A stretch of DNA of 64,000 nt from Vulcanimicrobiota bacterium. Lineage in GTDB: Bacteria; Vulcanimicrobiota; Xenobia; Xenobiales; JADMJV01. Each line of letters starts with the position of its first letter. Within the stretch, counting starts at the first letter, position 1. Shown piece by piece: positions 17,637 to 25,208 of this stretch. Position numbers and translations under genes: made by a program. A model generated the notes under the pieces. That model was not told the DNA's origin and did no database searches. It was given only the letters and a program-made list of their open reading frames with translations. The stretch lies in assembly GCA_017307785.1 (NCBI GenBank), contig JAFKGI010000043.1, positions 1 through 64,000 on the forward strand. The letters are read 5' to 3'.

Positions 17637-18758
17637 GTGTATCCTAAAGTATCCTATGTAAAGGAGGGTGGGGAGGTAGGTCTCCCGACCGGGCAGAAAC
17701 AGGCGCCGGTGCTCACTCGGCGCCGGCTTTTCCTGATTCTCTATGTGTTCTGCGTGCTGGTCTTCTTCGAAGCCTGTATACGCCTGGCCGTGCGCAGCGA
17801 GCAGTTTGTGCTCAAACTTTACAGCGACGACAACGACCGCTTCTGGCGTCTCTGGTTCGCCGCCCGGGGTCGACCCGACGACAAGGCCGTCTTCTATTGT
17901 CACCAATACAGTCCCACGCGCGGCTGGATCGTCTCTCCAAACCTGCGAGACGTCCACTGCATGCCCACCCAGCCGGACAAGTTTCTCAATACCAACGCTC
18001 ACGGGTTGCGAGGCAAACAAGAATTTGACTACGCCCGCAAACCCGGGGTTCGACGGGTGGCGGTCTTCGGAGACTCGTTCACCTTTGGCGAGGAAGTCAG
18101 CGACAACGAGACCTATCTGGCCTACCTGGCCGAGCAGTTTCCCGGCTCGGAAATCATGAACTTCGGCGTGCGCGGTTACGGCTACGGTCAGATGCTGCAA
18201 TATCTCAAAGAGGAGGGTGTGCGATATCACCCCGACACGGTGGTGCTGGCCTTCAACAAGCTCGATTTGTCGCGCGATGCGTTGTCTTTCCGGGATGCTC
18301 CTAAGCCGCGCTTCTCGCTCCAAGAGGGCCAGCTGGTCGGCGACAACATGCCTGTGCCCTTGCCGCACGAAGTCATGGCAGCCGAGCCTTTTCGTCTGAA
18401 GACCCTGGATTTGATCAGTCTCATCAATACCAAGACCCACGGCCAGGTCGCCCGACTCGGGCAAAATGAACGCCTGGCAGCTGCGTTGATCGAAGATTTT
18501 GACCGGACTGTCAAAAGCATACCGGCTCAACCGGTCTATTTCTACATGCCCGTGCTCGAGGAGCTCAAGGATTCGAGCACCGGTCTGAATCGCGAAGAAG
18601 CTTTCCTGGCGGACCTCTGCAAACGCCTTCACAGTCCCTGCATCCAGCTCCGGCCCGCCTTTCAGAAGTCCGGCAAGGAGCTCCATATCGAAGGCCACTG
18701 GAGCCCTCAGGAGCACAAAATCGCCGCTCAGGCCCTGGCTCCCCACTTACCCAGATAA
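17637..18758 (+). CDS. membrane-anchored SGNH/GDSL hydrolase
   Basis: A protein of up to 373 aa with one N-terminal membrane helix (about 29-50, after RRR) and an external SGNH-hydrolase domain. Block I is VAVFGDSFTFGEE (catalytic Ser in GDS), an Asn-containing block is MNFGVRGYGYGQ (Gly/Asn), and a terminal Asp/His block is near GHWSPQEH. Such proteins deacylate or acetylate cell-surface polysaccharides (compare AlgX/AlgJ-like folds) or are lipases. The start is uncertain: GTG 17637 has no ribosome-binding site, AAGGAGG lies at about 17660, and GTG 17709 just before the membrane helix is possible. Confidence 0.8.
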   Translation: MYPKVSYVKEGGEVGLPTGQKQAPVLTRRRLFLILYVFCVLVFFEACIRLAVRSEQFVLKLYSDDNDRFWRLWFAARGRPDDKAVFYCHQYSPTRGWIVSPNLRDVHCMPTQPDKFLNTNAHGLRGKQEFDYARKPGVRRVAVFGDSFTFGEEVSDNETYLAYLAEQFPGSEIMNFGVRGYGYGQMLQYLKEEGVRYHPDTVVLAFNKLDLSRDALSFRDAPKPRFSLQEGQLVGDNMPVPLPHEVMAAEPFRLKTLDLISLINTKTHGQVARLGQNERLAAALIEDFDRTVKSIPAQPVYFYMPVLEELKDSSTGLNREEAFLADLCKRLHSPCIQLRPAFQKSGKELHIEGHWSPQEHKIAAQALAPHLPR

Positions 18759-18760
18759 AG

Positions 18761-18794
18761 ATACGAAGACAAACTTGGTAGTTTGCCTTCGTAT
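18761..18794. promoter_or_regulatory. inverted-repeat operator of the marR-MFS operon
   Basis: ATACGAAGACAAAC (18761-18774), spacer TTGGTA, and GTTTGCCTTCGTAT (18781-18794) form a 14-bp dyad with one mismatch. It covers the putative -35 (TTGGTA, 18775-18780) and ends four bases before the putative -10, the expected place for a MarR repressor that controls its own transcription. This is inference from position and symmetry. Confidence 0.75.
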
Positions 18795-18804
18795 GTGCTA
18801 GGGT
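18775..18804 (+). promoter_or_regulatory. promoter of marR-MFS operon
   Basis: TTGGTA (18775-18780), 18 bases, then TAGGGT (18799-18804) preceded by TGC, an extended -10 signature. The -10 ends exactly six bases before the ATG at 18811, so the mRNA probably starts at or next to the start codon; no Shine-Dalgarno is present. Confidence 0.55.
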
Positions 18805-18810
18805 GAACTC

Positions 18811-19242
18811 ATGGATCTGGCGGGACTGGCGATGGAGTTGCAGCTACTCAACGGAAAGTTGCGCAGGCGCCTGCGTGCTCAGGCCACCATCGGCGACCTG
18901 ACTCCTTCGCAGATCGCCGTGCTCGTCTACCTGGAGCGCAATCCCGAGGGCTCCACCGTCACCGAACTGGCCCAGGCCGAAGGAGTACGCTCTCAATCCA
19001 TGGGCTCAACCGTGGCCAGTCTTCAATCCATCGGCCTGCTGCGGGGCGAGTCTGACCCCAAGGACGGGCGCAAGACCTTGCTATTTCTCACCGAGGCCTG
19101 TCGTCACAAGCTGGCCCAGGGCCGCTCGCTGCGTCGCGACTGGCTGGTGCACGCCATGGAGGCCCATCTTTCCGAGGTGGAAATCGATCAACTGGCGGCA
19201 GCTATCGAGCTGCTCAAGAAAGTGGTGGACCATGATCCCTGA
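18811..19242 (+). CDS. MarR-family transcriptional regulator
   Basis: A 143-aa winged-helix regulator of the MarR family. The HTH-wing region is LTPSQIAVLVYLERN ... STVTELAQAEGVRSQSMGSTVASL ... GESDPKDGRKTLLFLTE, with the usual DxR-type wing (DPKDGRK). MarR proteins are dimers that release DNA on binding phenolic or drug-like ligands. The gene is preceded by a dyad overlapping its promoter and overlaps the following MFS transporter gene by 11 bases, so it most likely represses itself and the efflux pump. Confidence 0.95.
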   Translation: MDLAGLAMELQLLNGKLRRRLRAQATIGDLTPSQIAVLVYLERNPEGSTVTELAQAEGVRSQSMGSTVASLQSIGLLRGESDPKDGRKTLLFLTEACRHKLAQGRSLRRDWLVHAMEAHLSEVEIDQLAAAIELLKKVVDHDP

Positions 19243-20434
19243 TACCTTCCGCTCTTTGCGGAAGTTTAACTATCGACTCTATGCCGGCGGAGCCTTCGTC
19301 TCCAATGTCGGCACCTGGATGCAACGGATTGCCCAGGACTGGCTGGTTCTGACCCAACTTACCGACCACAATGCGACCGCCGTCGGCGTGGTGATGTCGC
19401 TTCAATTCGGACCGCAGATTGTCTTGATGCCCTGGACGGGCTGGGCGGCCGACTCTTTCGACCGCCGCAAACTGCTGATGTTCTGTCAGGCGCTGATGGG
19501 CTTGCTGGCCCTGGGCCTGGGATTGCTCACCGTGCGGGGAATGGCCCGCCTCGAGCACGTCTACTTTTTCGCCCTGATGCTGGGCTGCGTGGCCGCCTTC
19601 GAGTTCCCGGCTCGTCAGGCTTTTGTCTCGGAAATGGTCGATGAAGTCGACCTTTCCAACGCGGTCGCGCTCAACTCCAGTTCCTTCAACGCCGGTCGGC
19701 TAATCGGACCGGCCGCGGCCGGACTTCTCATCCCTGTTCTAGGGACCGGCGGTGTCTTTCTGGTCAACGCCGTCTCTTTCGCGGGCGTGTTGGCGGCTCT
19801 GGCCAATCTGCGCGTCCATGAATTGCGCGCCGCCGTGCGCGGTCCGCGCACCCGCCTGTTGGACGGTTTCCGTTACGTGTGGGCCCGTCCCGACCTCAAG
19901 GCCATGCTGCTGATGCTTTTTCTGGTCAGCACCTTCGGTCTCAACTTTCCCATCTTTATCTCCACCATGGCCGTCAGCGTCTTCCACGTCGGCTCGGACC
20001 AATTCGGTCTGCTTACTTCGCTGATGGCCATCGGATCGGTGAGCGGCGCTTTGCTTTCGGCACAGCGCGATCGTCCTCGCCCCGAATTACTGTGGGCTGG
20101 GGCCGGACTCTTTGGTCTGGGCTGCACCCTGGCCGCCTTGATGCCCGTTTACGTCCTTTTCGGCCTTACTCTGATGCTGATCGGAATCTCCGCCCAGACT
20201 TTCACCACCACCATCAATGGCTGTGTGCAGATGAGCACAGAGCCGGCCATGCGGGGACGGGTGATGGCCATCTTGCTGGCCATGGCCTGGGGTGGGACGC
20301 CGATCGGCGCTCCGCTGGTGGGCTGGGTGGCCGACCATCTGGGAGCCCGCTGGGCGCTGGGCGTCGGTGCTGTCGCCGGCCTATCGGCCGCTCTCGTCGG
20401 CTGGCGTTGGCTGCGACGCACGACGGAGGCTTGA
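19232..20434 (+). CDS. MFS transporter (MFS_3 / DHA3-type efflux)
   Basis: A 400-aa major facilitator with about 12 hydrophobic helices. The N-terminus (FRSLRKFNYRLYAGGAFVS, then GTWMQRIAQDWLVLTQLT) and loop motif GWAADSFDRRKLL are typical of the MFS_3 (PF05977)/DHA3 group, which includes enterobactin exporter EntS and macrolide or drug exporters. It should extrude a small molecule by proton antiport. Its start lies within the end of marR, so both are translated from one mRNA. A terminator for the converging gene follows its stop. The substrate cannot be told from sequence. Confidence 0.93.
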   Translation: MIPDTFRSLRKFNYRLYAGGAFVSNVGTWMQRIAQDWLVLTQLTDHNATAVGVVMSLQFGPQIVLMPWTGWAADSFDRRKLLMFCQALMGLLALGLGLLTVRGMARLEHVYFFALMLGCVAAFEFPARQAFVSEMVDEVDLSNAVALNSSSFNAGRLIGPAAAGLLIPVLGTGGVFLVNAVSFAGVLAALANLRVHELRAAVRGPRTRLLDGFRYVWARPDLKAMLLMLFLVSTFGLNFPIFISTMAVSVFHVGSDQFGLLTSLMAIGSVSGALLSAQRDRPRPELLWAGAGLFGLGCTLAALMPVYVLFGLTLMLIGISAQTFTTTINGCVQMSTEPAMRGRVMAILLAMAWGGTPIGAPLVGWVADHLGARWALGVGAVAGLSAALVGWRWLRRTTEA

Positions 20435-20438
20435 ATGC

Positions 20439-20468
20439 AAAAAAGCCGGCCGCGATCCCGCGACCGGC
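20439..20468 (-). terminator. rho-independent terminator of the 20.5-20.9 kb gene
   Basis: On the minus strand: GCCGGTCGCG, loop GGAT, CGCGGCCGGC, then six T. The 10-bp stem has a single G-U pair. It lies 13 bases after the stop codon of the minus-strand gene and just beyond the stop of the converging MFS gene. Confidence 0.85.
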
Positions 20469-20481
20469 CTTGCGAGAGGTC

Positions 20482-20940
20482 CTATTTGCGCAGCATCAGC
20501 GCGGTCATCGCGCCGGCACCGGCCAGTGCGGCGATGCCCACGGCCGGGCCGCCAAAGGCGTTGCCGGCCAGCGCCAGGGCGGCGCCGCCGCCACCCAGTG
20601 CGAGGGCTGCGGGAAGACGAAAATCGAGAGTGATGAAGCCACTGGCCTTGCCGAAAGCCAGACCTGCCACGGCTCCACCGACGCCCAGGATGGCGGCGCC
20701 GGGAATGCCGGTGGCGGCTCCGATGGCGGTGGGCAGGGCCAGGGCGGCGGCGCCTAGCAGGGCGGACTTGGCGACTGCGGCGCCTTTACCGGAAGACGGT
20801 TTTTGGGGAGGAGGGGTCGGCTGCGAGTTGAGTTCGACCTGGTCGGTCTGGGGGGGATTGGCCGGGGCCTGGGGAGGGGTCGGCTGAGAAGCCGGCAGGG
20901 CTCGCATCGGGGAGTTAGGGGTGAAATTCTGGATTCTCAC
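20482..20940 (-). CDS. Pro-rich/Gly-Ala-rich putative membrane protein
   Basis: A 152-aa protein of unknown family. Residues 1-52 are Pro/Gln/Ser-rich and polar and include VELNSQPTPPPQKPSSGKG. Residues 53-150 are almost entirely Ala, Gly and Leu with few charges (for example LLGAAALALPTAIGAATG) and could form three or four short membrane helices. The layout, a soluble Pro-rich head and Ala/Gly-rich hydrophobic tail, recurs in this window (31.7-33.1 kb and, for the head, 36.8 kb and 2.7 kb). A strong terminator follows. Confidence 0.6.
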   Translation of the reverse strand: MRIQNFTPNSPMRALPASQPTPPQAPANPPQTDQVELNSQPTPPPQKPSSGKGAAVAKSALLGAAALALPTAIGAATGIPGAAILGVGGAVAGLAFGKASGFITLDFRLPAALALGGGGAALALAGNAFGGPAVGIAALAGAGAMTALMLRK

Positions 20941-21054
20941 GGGTTTGCTCTCCTCTATATCTCTGTTTGTATGCCTGTTTATAGCCCACCCGGGTGAAAG
21001 AATTCTGAAAGTCTAAAACGGGAATAAAGGGCCCTGATTTTCGACCGCGGGGAA

Positions 21055-21699
21055 ATGCGAAAATTGCTACTGCTCCTGGCTCTCTCGATGCTTACTCCCG
21101 ATTCGCCGATTGTGGACGTTCCGCTCGGGGGCGACCTGGTGGACCGAGGCAAGTGGCACCTTCAAGTTCAGGGGGAGGGAGTCGAGGTGGCTCCCGATCG
21201 CCACGGCAATGCTCGCGGAGCCTGTCATTTCGGCTCGAGCAGTTATCTGGAACTCAAGCCCGCTCGTCAGATCGACCATGTGCAGGAGTTCACTCTGAGC
21301 GCCTGGATTCAACCCCAGCAGCACCGCGAGCACAACAGCGTCATCTCCAAAGTCACCCCGAGCCGCGACTTCAATCTTCAGCTCAATGTCGAGGGTCGGC
21401 TGGTCGCCCATATCAACAGCGGAGTCTATGAGTTCGCCTACTCGGAGCGACGCCTGCCGCTGCAACGCTGGAGCCACGTCGCCGCTACGTTCCAGAATCG
21501 CACCTGGAAGCTTTACATCCAGGGTCAGCTCGACAGCACTCACCCGGTTCAGCAGGTTCCTCTCTGGCAGGGCCAGTACCTGACCATCGGCAACCTTTAT
21601 CCCGGAAGCTCCGAGGGGTTTCTGGGCAACCTGGACGATGTGCGCATGTATGCCAGGGCTTTCAATGCCAGGGAGATTTTGGAACTCTCTCGTCAGTAG
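21055..21699 (+). CDS. secreted LamG/concanavalin A-like domain protein
   Basis: A 214-aa protein: signal peptide (residues 1-12, KLLLLLALSML) and one laminin-G-like jelly-roll domain (LamG_3, PF13385). The family pattern is clear: FTLSAWIQPQQ, then HNSVISK, LQRWSHVAATFQNRTWKLYIQG and a C-terminal IGNLYPGSSEGFLGNLDDVRMYARAFNAREI. Such domains bind sugars or calcium and serve as surface adhesion modules. There are no other domains, which is unusual because LamG_3 modules are generally parts of large proteins. The last seven bases overlap the convergent gene. Confidence 0.88.
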   Translation: MRKLLLLLALSMLTPDSPIVDVPLGGDLVDRGKWHLQVQGEGVEVAPDRHGNARGACHFGSSSYLELKPARQIDHVQEFTLSAWIQPQQHREHNSVISKVTPSRDFNLQLNVEGRLVAHINSGVYEFAYSERRLPLQRWSHVAATFQNRTWKLYIQGQLDSTHPVQQVPLWQGQYLTIGNLYPGSSEGFLGNLDDVRMYARAFNAREILELSRQ

Positions 21700-22220
21700 G
21701 CCTGCCAGGAACCCTTGCGCCAGACGAAGAGCTCCTTGCTCAAAGCCTGTGGTCCGGCGTCTTCGAAAGCGGCTTCCAGCACTTTGCGCATGGCCAGCTG
21801 TCCTTCGAAATCATCGGTGCCGGTGTAGAGAATCCGATCGCGTCCAGGGACCCCCACCACCAGGTCTCCCATCACTTGCTCGCTCAACTGATTCCACACG
21901 TGAGGCAGAAGCAGCAGGCAGGCCTCCAGGCCGTTGCCCACCTTGAGCGAGGTGAACACCGTCCGGTCGGTCTCCAGGCCAAACTTGAGCCCGCTGACGG
22001 GCTGGCCGCTCATCTTGGTCAGCTGAGCCGAAAGGTTGTCCAGGCTTCGCGCCATCACGGTGACGGCGTTCAAGCCCAGCTGCTGCAGCCCGGCCGCGCC
22101 CAGGGCGGGCTGCTGGCCCACTGCGAAGGTCACGAACAGTTCTCCGACCAACGGCTGGTAGAAAACTTGCTCCGGATCGAAAGTGCCTTTGCGGGCAATT
22201 CTCGGCAGTATGATGTCCAT
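21693..22220 (-). CDS. DUF1444-like protein
   Basis: A 175-aa soluble protein. The segment QVMGDLVVGVPGRDRILYTGTDD matches what I recall of DUF1444 (YtpQ family: 'dlVvavPaRDvll.tgs') near its C-terminus, and the N-terminal half is of the right type, but it is shorter than YtpQ (about 270 aa). The biochemical role of the family is unknown. No strong ribosome-binding site precedes the ATG at 22220. It is divergent from the chemoreceptor gene. Confidence 0.55.
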   Translation of the reverse strand: MDIILPRIARKGTFDPEQVFYQPLVGELFVTFAVGQQPALGAAGLQQLGLNAVTVMARSLDNLSAQLTKMSGQPVSGLKFGLETDRTVFTSLKVGNGLEACLLLLPHVWNQLSEQVMGDLVVGVPGRDRILYTGTDDFEGQLAMRKVLEAAFEDAGPQALSKELFVWRKGSWQAY

Positions 22221-22278
22221 CGACGCCGGTTAGTCCCGGCGGGGGAAATCTCCTGGAGCTGGCTAAGCTAGCTGACTT

Positions 22279-23901
22279 ATGATTCAGGAAACCCCCAATA
22301 GTTACGCCGTCAAGACGCTGGTACGCGTCGGAATCCTTACCGTGATGGGCCTCACCATCTTACTGGTCGTTTCCGCGCTGCTGCTGGGCAGCCAGATGAG
22401 CGGCCAGCTGGCCTGGACCGACCACACCCACAAGGTACGCGGCCTGCTGAGCACTCTGGAGCGAGACGCGCTTCAGGCCGAATCGGCCGAACGAGCCTTC
22501 ATCTACACCGGCGACGAGGGCCGCCTGGACGAATACAACGTGGTCCAGAGTCTGGGCGGTCAGATGGACCGGCTGCAGCGGGAAGTTTCTGACAATCCTG
22601 AGCAAGTTGCTCGTATGGGTGACCTGCGCCGCATGGTGGAAGCCAAAGCGACCTTCATGGCTCGCTGCGTGGCTCTCAAACGCAGCGTCCACGAAATGGA
22701 ACTGCGGGAACTGCTCTCCACCAATGAAGGCGTCAAGCTGGCCCGGGAGATCCACAACAAGGTCACGGAAATGGATGGGGTCGAGGCCAGCCTGTTGGAG
22801 ATTCGGCGCAGCGCCGTCGAGCGCTCCCAGAATGGTCTCAACGCACTGCTGGTCTTTGGCCTGGGAGTGGAACTGCTGGTCGGCTTTTCGATTCTGGCCT
22901 TCCTGGGTCGCCGTCTGGCACCCCTGGGCCCGGCTGCTCTGCTGGCGGAACGAATTGGGGGCGGCGACTTGACGGCCGATCCTCTGGAAGTTCGCGTCTA
23001 CGATGAGGTAGGACGGGTGAACTCCAACCTCAATCGCATGCTCGAAAATCTGCGCAGCAATGCCAACCAGAATCAGTCCAACGCGGATGTCATCAACCAG
23101 GCCACCGCCCGGCTGGCTACTTCCACCAAAGAACAGGCGGCCGCCCTCCAGCAGCAGTCGACCGCCTTGCAACAAACCTCCGTCACTCTCGAGGAACTGA
23201 GTCAGAGCGCCAATCAGATTGCCGACCGCTCCCGTGAGGTGGCCTCGCGGGCTGAGGCCACCGCCCAGGCAGCCGGCGCCGGCCTAGAGTCGGTGCGCAA
23301 AAGCGCTCGTTCCACCAGCGAACTGGTCGAGCAGGTTCAGGTGGTGGCCGAGCGGATCAACGCTCTGGGCGAAAAGACCGACGCCATTCGCAGTATCGTC
23401 CTCTCCGTCAACGACATCGCCGAGCGATCCAACGTGTTGGCCCTCAACGCCGCCATCCTGGCCGCCGCCGCCGGCAGCGAAGGGAAGGGCTTCACGGTCG
23501 TGGCCAATGAGATGAAAAGCCTGGCCGACCAGTCGAAGGAGGCCACGGTTCAGGTGCGAGACCTGCTCGGGGACGTCGAGCGCGGAATTCAGGCCTCGGT
23601 GGTGCTGATCGAAGAAGCGGGTAGGCGGGGGATGGCCGGGACCACTTTCACGGATGAGGCCTCGGTTTCGATTCACCAACTCAATGCTCAAGTTCATGAC
23701 GGCTCGATGGCCTTTTCGCAAATTGTGGCCGCCACCAGTCAACAGAAACTGGCTTTTGAGCAAGTGGCCGAGGCACTGCTGTCGATCCGTCAGGCTTCTC
23801 AGCAGACGACCGCCACCACCGTCCAATTGGAGGGCACCACCAAAGAATTACACCGACTCAGCGCCAATCTGGTCAAATCGATCGAGTCATACAGGCGATG
23901 A
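22279..23901 (+). CDS. methyl-accepting chemotaxis protein-like receptor with altered hairpin tip
   Basis: A 540-aa receptor. TM1 (about 18-40), an extracytoplasmic helical domain (about 41-185) resembling CHASE3 (LLSTLERDALQAESAERAFIYTG), TM2 (about 188-209), HAMP (about 210-262) and a long coiled-coil signalling domain. The tip region reads ERSNVLALNAAILAAAAG (383-399), where classical receptors have NAAIEAARAGE: Glu becomes Leu394, Arg becomes Ala397 and the next Glu becomes Ser400. These are residues used for receptor trimer and CheA/CheW contacts, so normal CheA control is doubtful. The stop codon overlaps the start of a mini-pseudokinase (ATGA). Confidence 0.9.
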   Translation: MIQETPNSYAVKTLVRVGILTVMGLTILLVVSALLLGSQMSGQLAWTDHTHKVRGLLSTLERDALQAESAERAFIYTGDEGRLDEYNVVQSLGGQMDRLQREVSDNPEQVARMGDLRRMVEAKATFMARCVALKRSVHEMELRELLSTNEGVKLAREIHNKVTEMDGVEASLLEIRRSAVERSQNGLNALLVFGLGVELLVGFSILAFLGRRLAPLGPAALLAERIGGGDLTADPLEVRVYDEVGRVNSNLNRMLENLRSNANQNQSNADVINQATARLATSTKEQAAALQQQSTALQQTSVTLEELSQSANQIADRSREVASRAEATAQAAGAGLESVRKSARSTSELVEQVQVVAERINALGEKTDAIRSIVLSVNDIAERSNVLALNAAILAAAAGSEGKGFTVVANEMKSLADQSKEATVQVRDLLGDVERGIQASVVLIEEAGRRGMAGTTFTDEASVSIHQLNAQVHDGSMAFSQIVAATSQQKLAFEQVAEALLSIRQASQQTTATTVQLEGTTKELHRLSANLVKSIESYRR

Positions 23902-24359
23902 ATTTCGGGCGCTATCAGGATGCAAAGTGGATGAAAGGAGATTTCTTCCTGGCGGACGACCCTCTGTTGGATCGCAAGGTGATGATCCAGTTTGCACCCG
24001 AGGGAAGCTTCGAATGGACGCGCCGGCTGGCGAGCGCCGGGGGTCCTCTGATCCAGCGCTTGCTCGATGTCGGTCTGGCTCCTGACGGACGGAACTACAT
24101 CATCCGTGAGGTGGTCGAAGGCAGAACTTTGGAAGACATTGGGCCGGACCCGGGTCTGCTCGACCCGCTCAGAGCCGCTCTGGCACAACTCCATCAGCAT
24201 GGTCTGCAGCATCGAGACCTGCAGCCTTCCAACATCGTGCTGACGCCTGAGGGGGTGGTGCGACTGACCAATATGCGCTACCAGGGTCGCGAGGATCAGG
24301 AAGCCCTGGAAGAATTGGAAGCCTGGTTCGCATCAGGCCGCCACTGGACCGACCGGTAA
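23898..24359 (+). CDS. miniature protein pseudokinase coupled to the chemoreceptor
   Basis: A 153-aa remnant of a Ser/Thr protein-kinase fold (normally about 260 aa). The N-lobe is visible (GRYQDAKWMKGDFFLADDPL), but the ATP-anchoring Lys of the VAIK motif is Gln31 (KVMIQF). The catalytic loop is nearly perfect, HGLQHRDLQPSNIVLTPEG (His105, Arg106, Asp107, Asn112), but the metal-binding DFG is NMR (125-127), and the chain ends about 26 residues later, lacking activation segment and most of the C-lobe. It is therefore probably a binding or scaffolding domain. The ATG overlaps the receptor stop by four bases, so it is made together with that receptor. Confidence 0.78.
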   Translation: MNFGRYQDAKWMKGDFFLADDPLLDRKVMIQFAPEGSFEWTRRLASAGGPLIQRLLDVGLAPDGRNYIIREVVEGRTLEDIGPDPGLLDPLRAALAQLHQHGLQHRDLQPSNIVLTPEGVVRLTNMRYQGREDQEALEELEAWFASGRHWTDR

Positions 24360-24563
24360 ACGTCGGAGCGGCTCTAAATCGAGCTTTTGAGGGCAGTGTT
24401 AAGATTTCTTTATATCGTTTGGCCGAGCTCAGAAAGCCCGTCAATACAGGAATTGCTGAATTGAAATGGTTGTTTCTTGTTAGTCGCATCGTCTAAACGT
24501 GGTAGGCGAAAGGGGGATGTTTAGTCCAGGAGTTTTTGTGGCTCCGTCAATAAGGAATTCTGA
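24360..24563 (+). other. 204-bp intergenic region, AT-richer than surroundings
   Basis: Holds the probable promoter of the NarL-type regulator gene. A TAAGAT hexamer is near 24401, which would leave a leader of about 155 bases; the spacing to the start and the lack of a convincing -35 make this uncertain. AAGGA lies seven bases before the ATG at 24564. No terminator, tRNA or conserved RNA fold is recognised. Confidence 0.3.
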
Positions 24564-25208
24564 ATGACGGGCATTTTCTCAGAAAGCCGCGTACTGCTGG
24601 TGGATGATCATCCAGTCTTTCGCGAGGGGCTGAAAAACGTTGTCGACAGCCACCCCAAACTGCGGGTGGTGGCAGAGGCCGCCAGTGTGGGGGAGGCCCT
24701 GCGTCGACTGCAGGAAAACCGCATTCGCTTGCTCATTACGGATTTGTCCCTGGCCGACGGCACCGGCCACGAATTGTTGGAGAGAGCACTTCCGCTCTAC
24801 CCGGAGCTGCGCGCCCTGGTGCTCTCCATCAGCCGCCAGGGAAGCGATATCGTGCGGGCCGTTCAGGCCGGGGCCTCAGCTTACTTGACCAAGAGCGCTT
24901 CGCGCGACGAGATCTTACGCGCCCTGGAGGAAGTTCTGGAAGGTCGCAGTTTTCTCCATTCCGACGTTTCCGACGCAGTGGTGGGCAATATGCGCATTCC
25001 GCGTGTGCTGGAAACTCCAACGGAAGTGACGCCCCGCGAAGCTCAGGTGCTGGACCTGCTGGTGCGCGGCTACACCCCCAAGGAAATTGGCGCGGAGCTG
25101 AAACTGTCGATTTCCACCGTGAAAACTCACATGCGCAGTTTGTATCGCAAAATGAAAGTTTCCACCCGCACGCAGCTGGTGCTGAAGACCCTCGGTCCTA
25201 CGGAGTAA
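24564..25208 (+). CDS. NarL/FixJ-family response regulator
   Basis: A 214-aa regulator: receiver (residues 8-125; acidic pair in LLVDDHP, phosphoacceptor Asp60 in LLITDLSLADG, Lys in YLTKSAS) and a LuxR-type HTH (about 148-210: LTPREAQVLDLLVRGYTPKEIGAELKLS split across the helices, then STVKTHMRSLYRKM). It would bind promoters as a dimer after phosphorylation by a NarX/DesK-type kinase. The two incomplete HisKA_3/HATPase-like proteins at 26.1 and 28.9 kb are the only such candidates nearby. The last 11 bases overlap the convergent lipoprotein gene. Confidence 0.93.
   Translation: MTGIFSESRVLLVDDHPVFREGLKNVVDSHPKLRVVAEAASVGEALRRLQENRIRLLITDLSLADGTGHELLERALPLYPELRALVLSISRQGSDIVRAVQAGASAYLTKSASRDEILRALEEVLEGRSFLHSDVSDAVVGNMRIPRVLETPTEVTPREAQVLDLLVRGYTPKEIGAELKLSISTVKTHMRSLYRKMKVSTRTQLVLKTLGPTE

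Noticed and set aside
24360..24563. Possible riboswitch or small RNA
   Set aside because: Only short, weak complementarities (for example GGAG...GCTCC near 24530) and no recognisable aptamer; I see no support.
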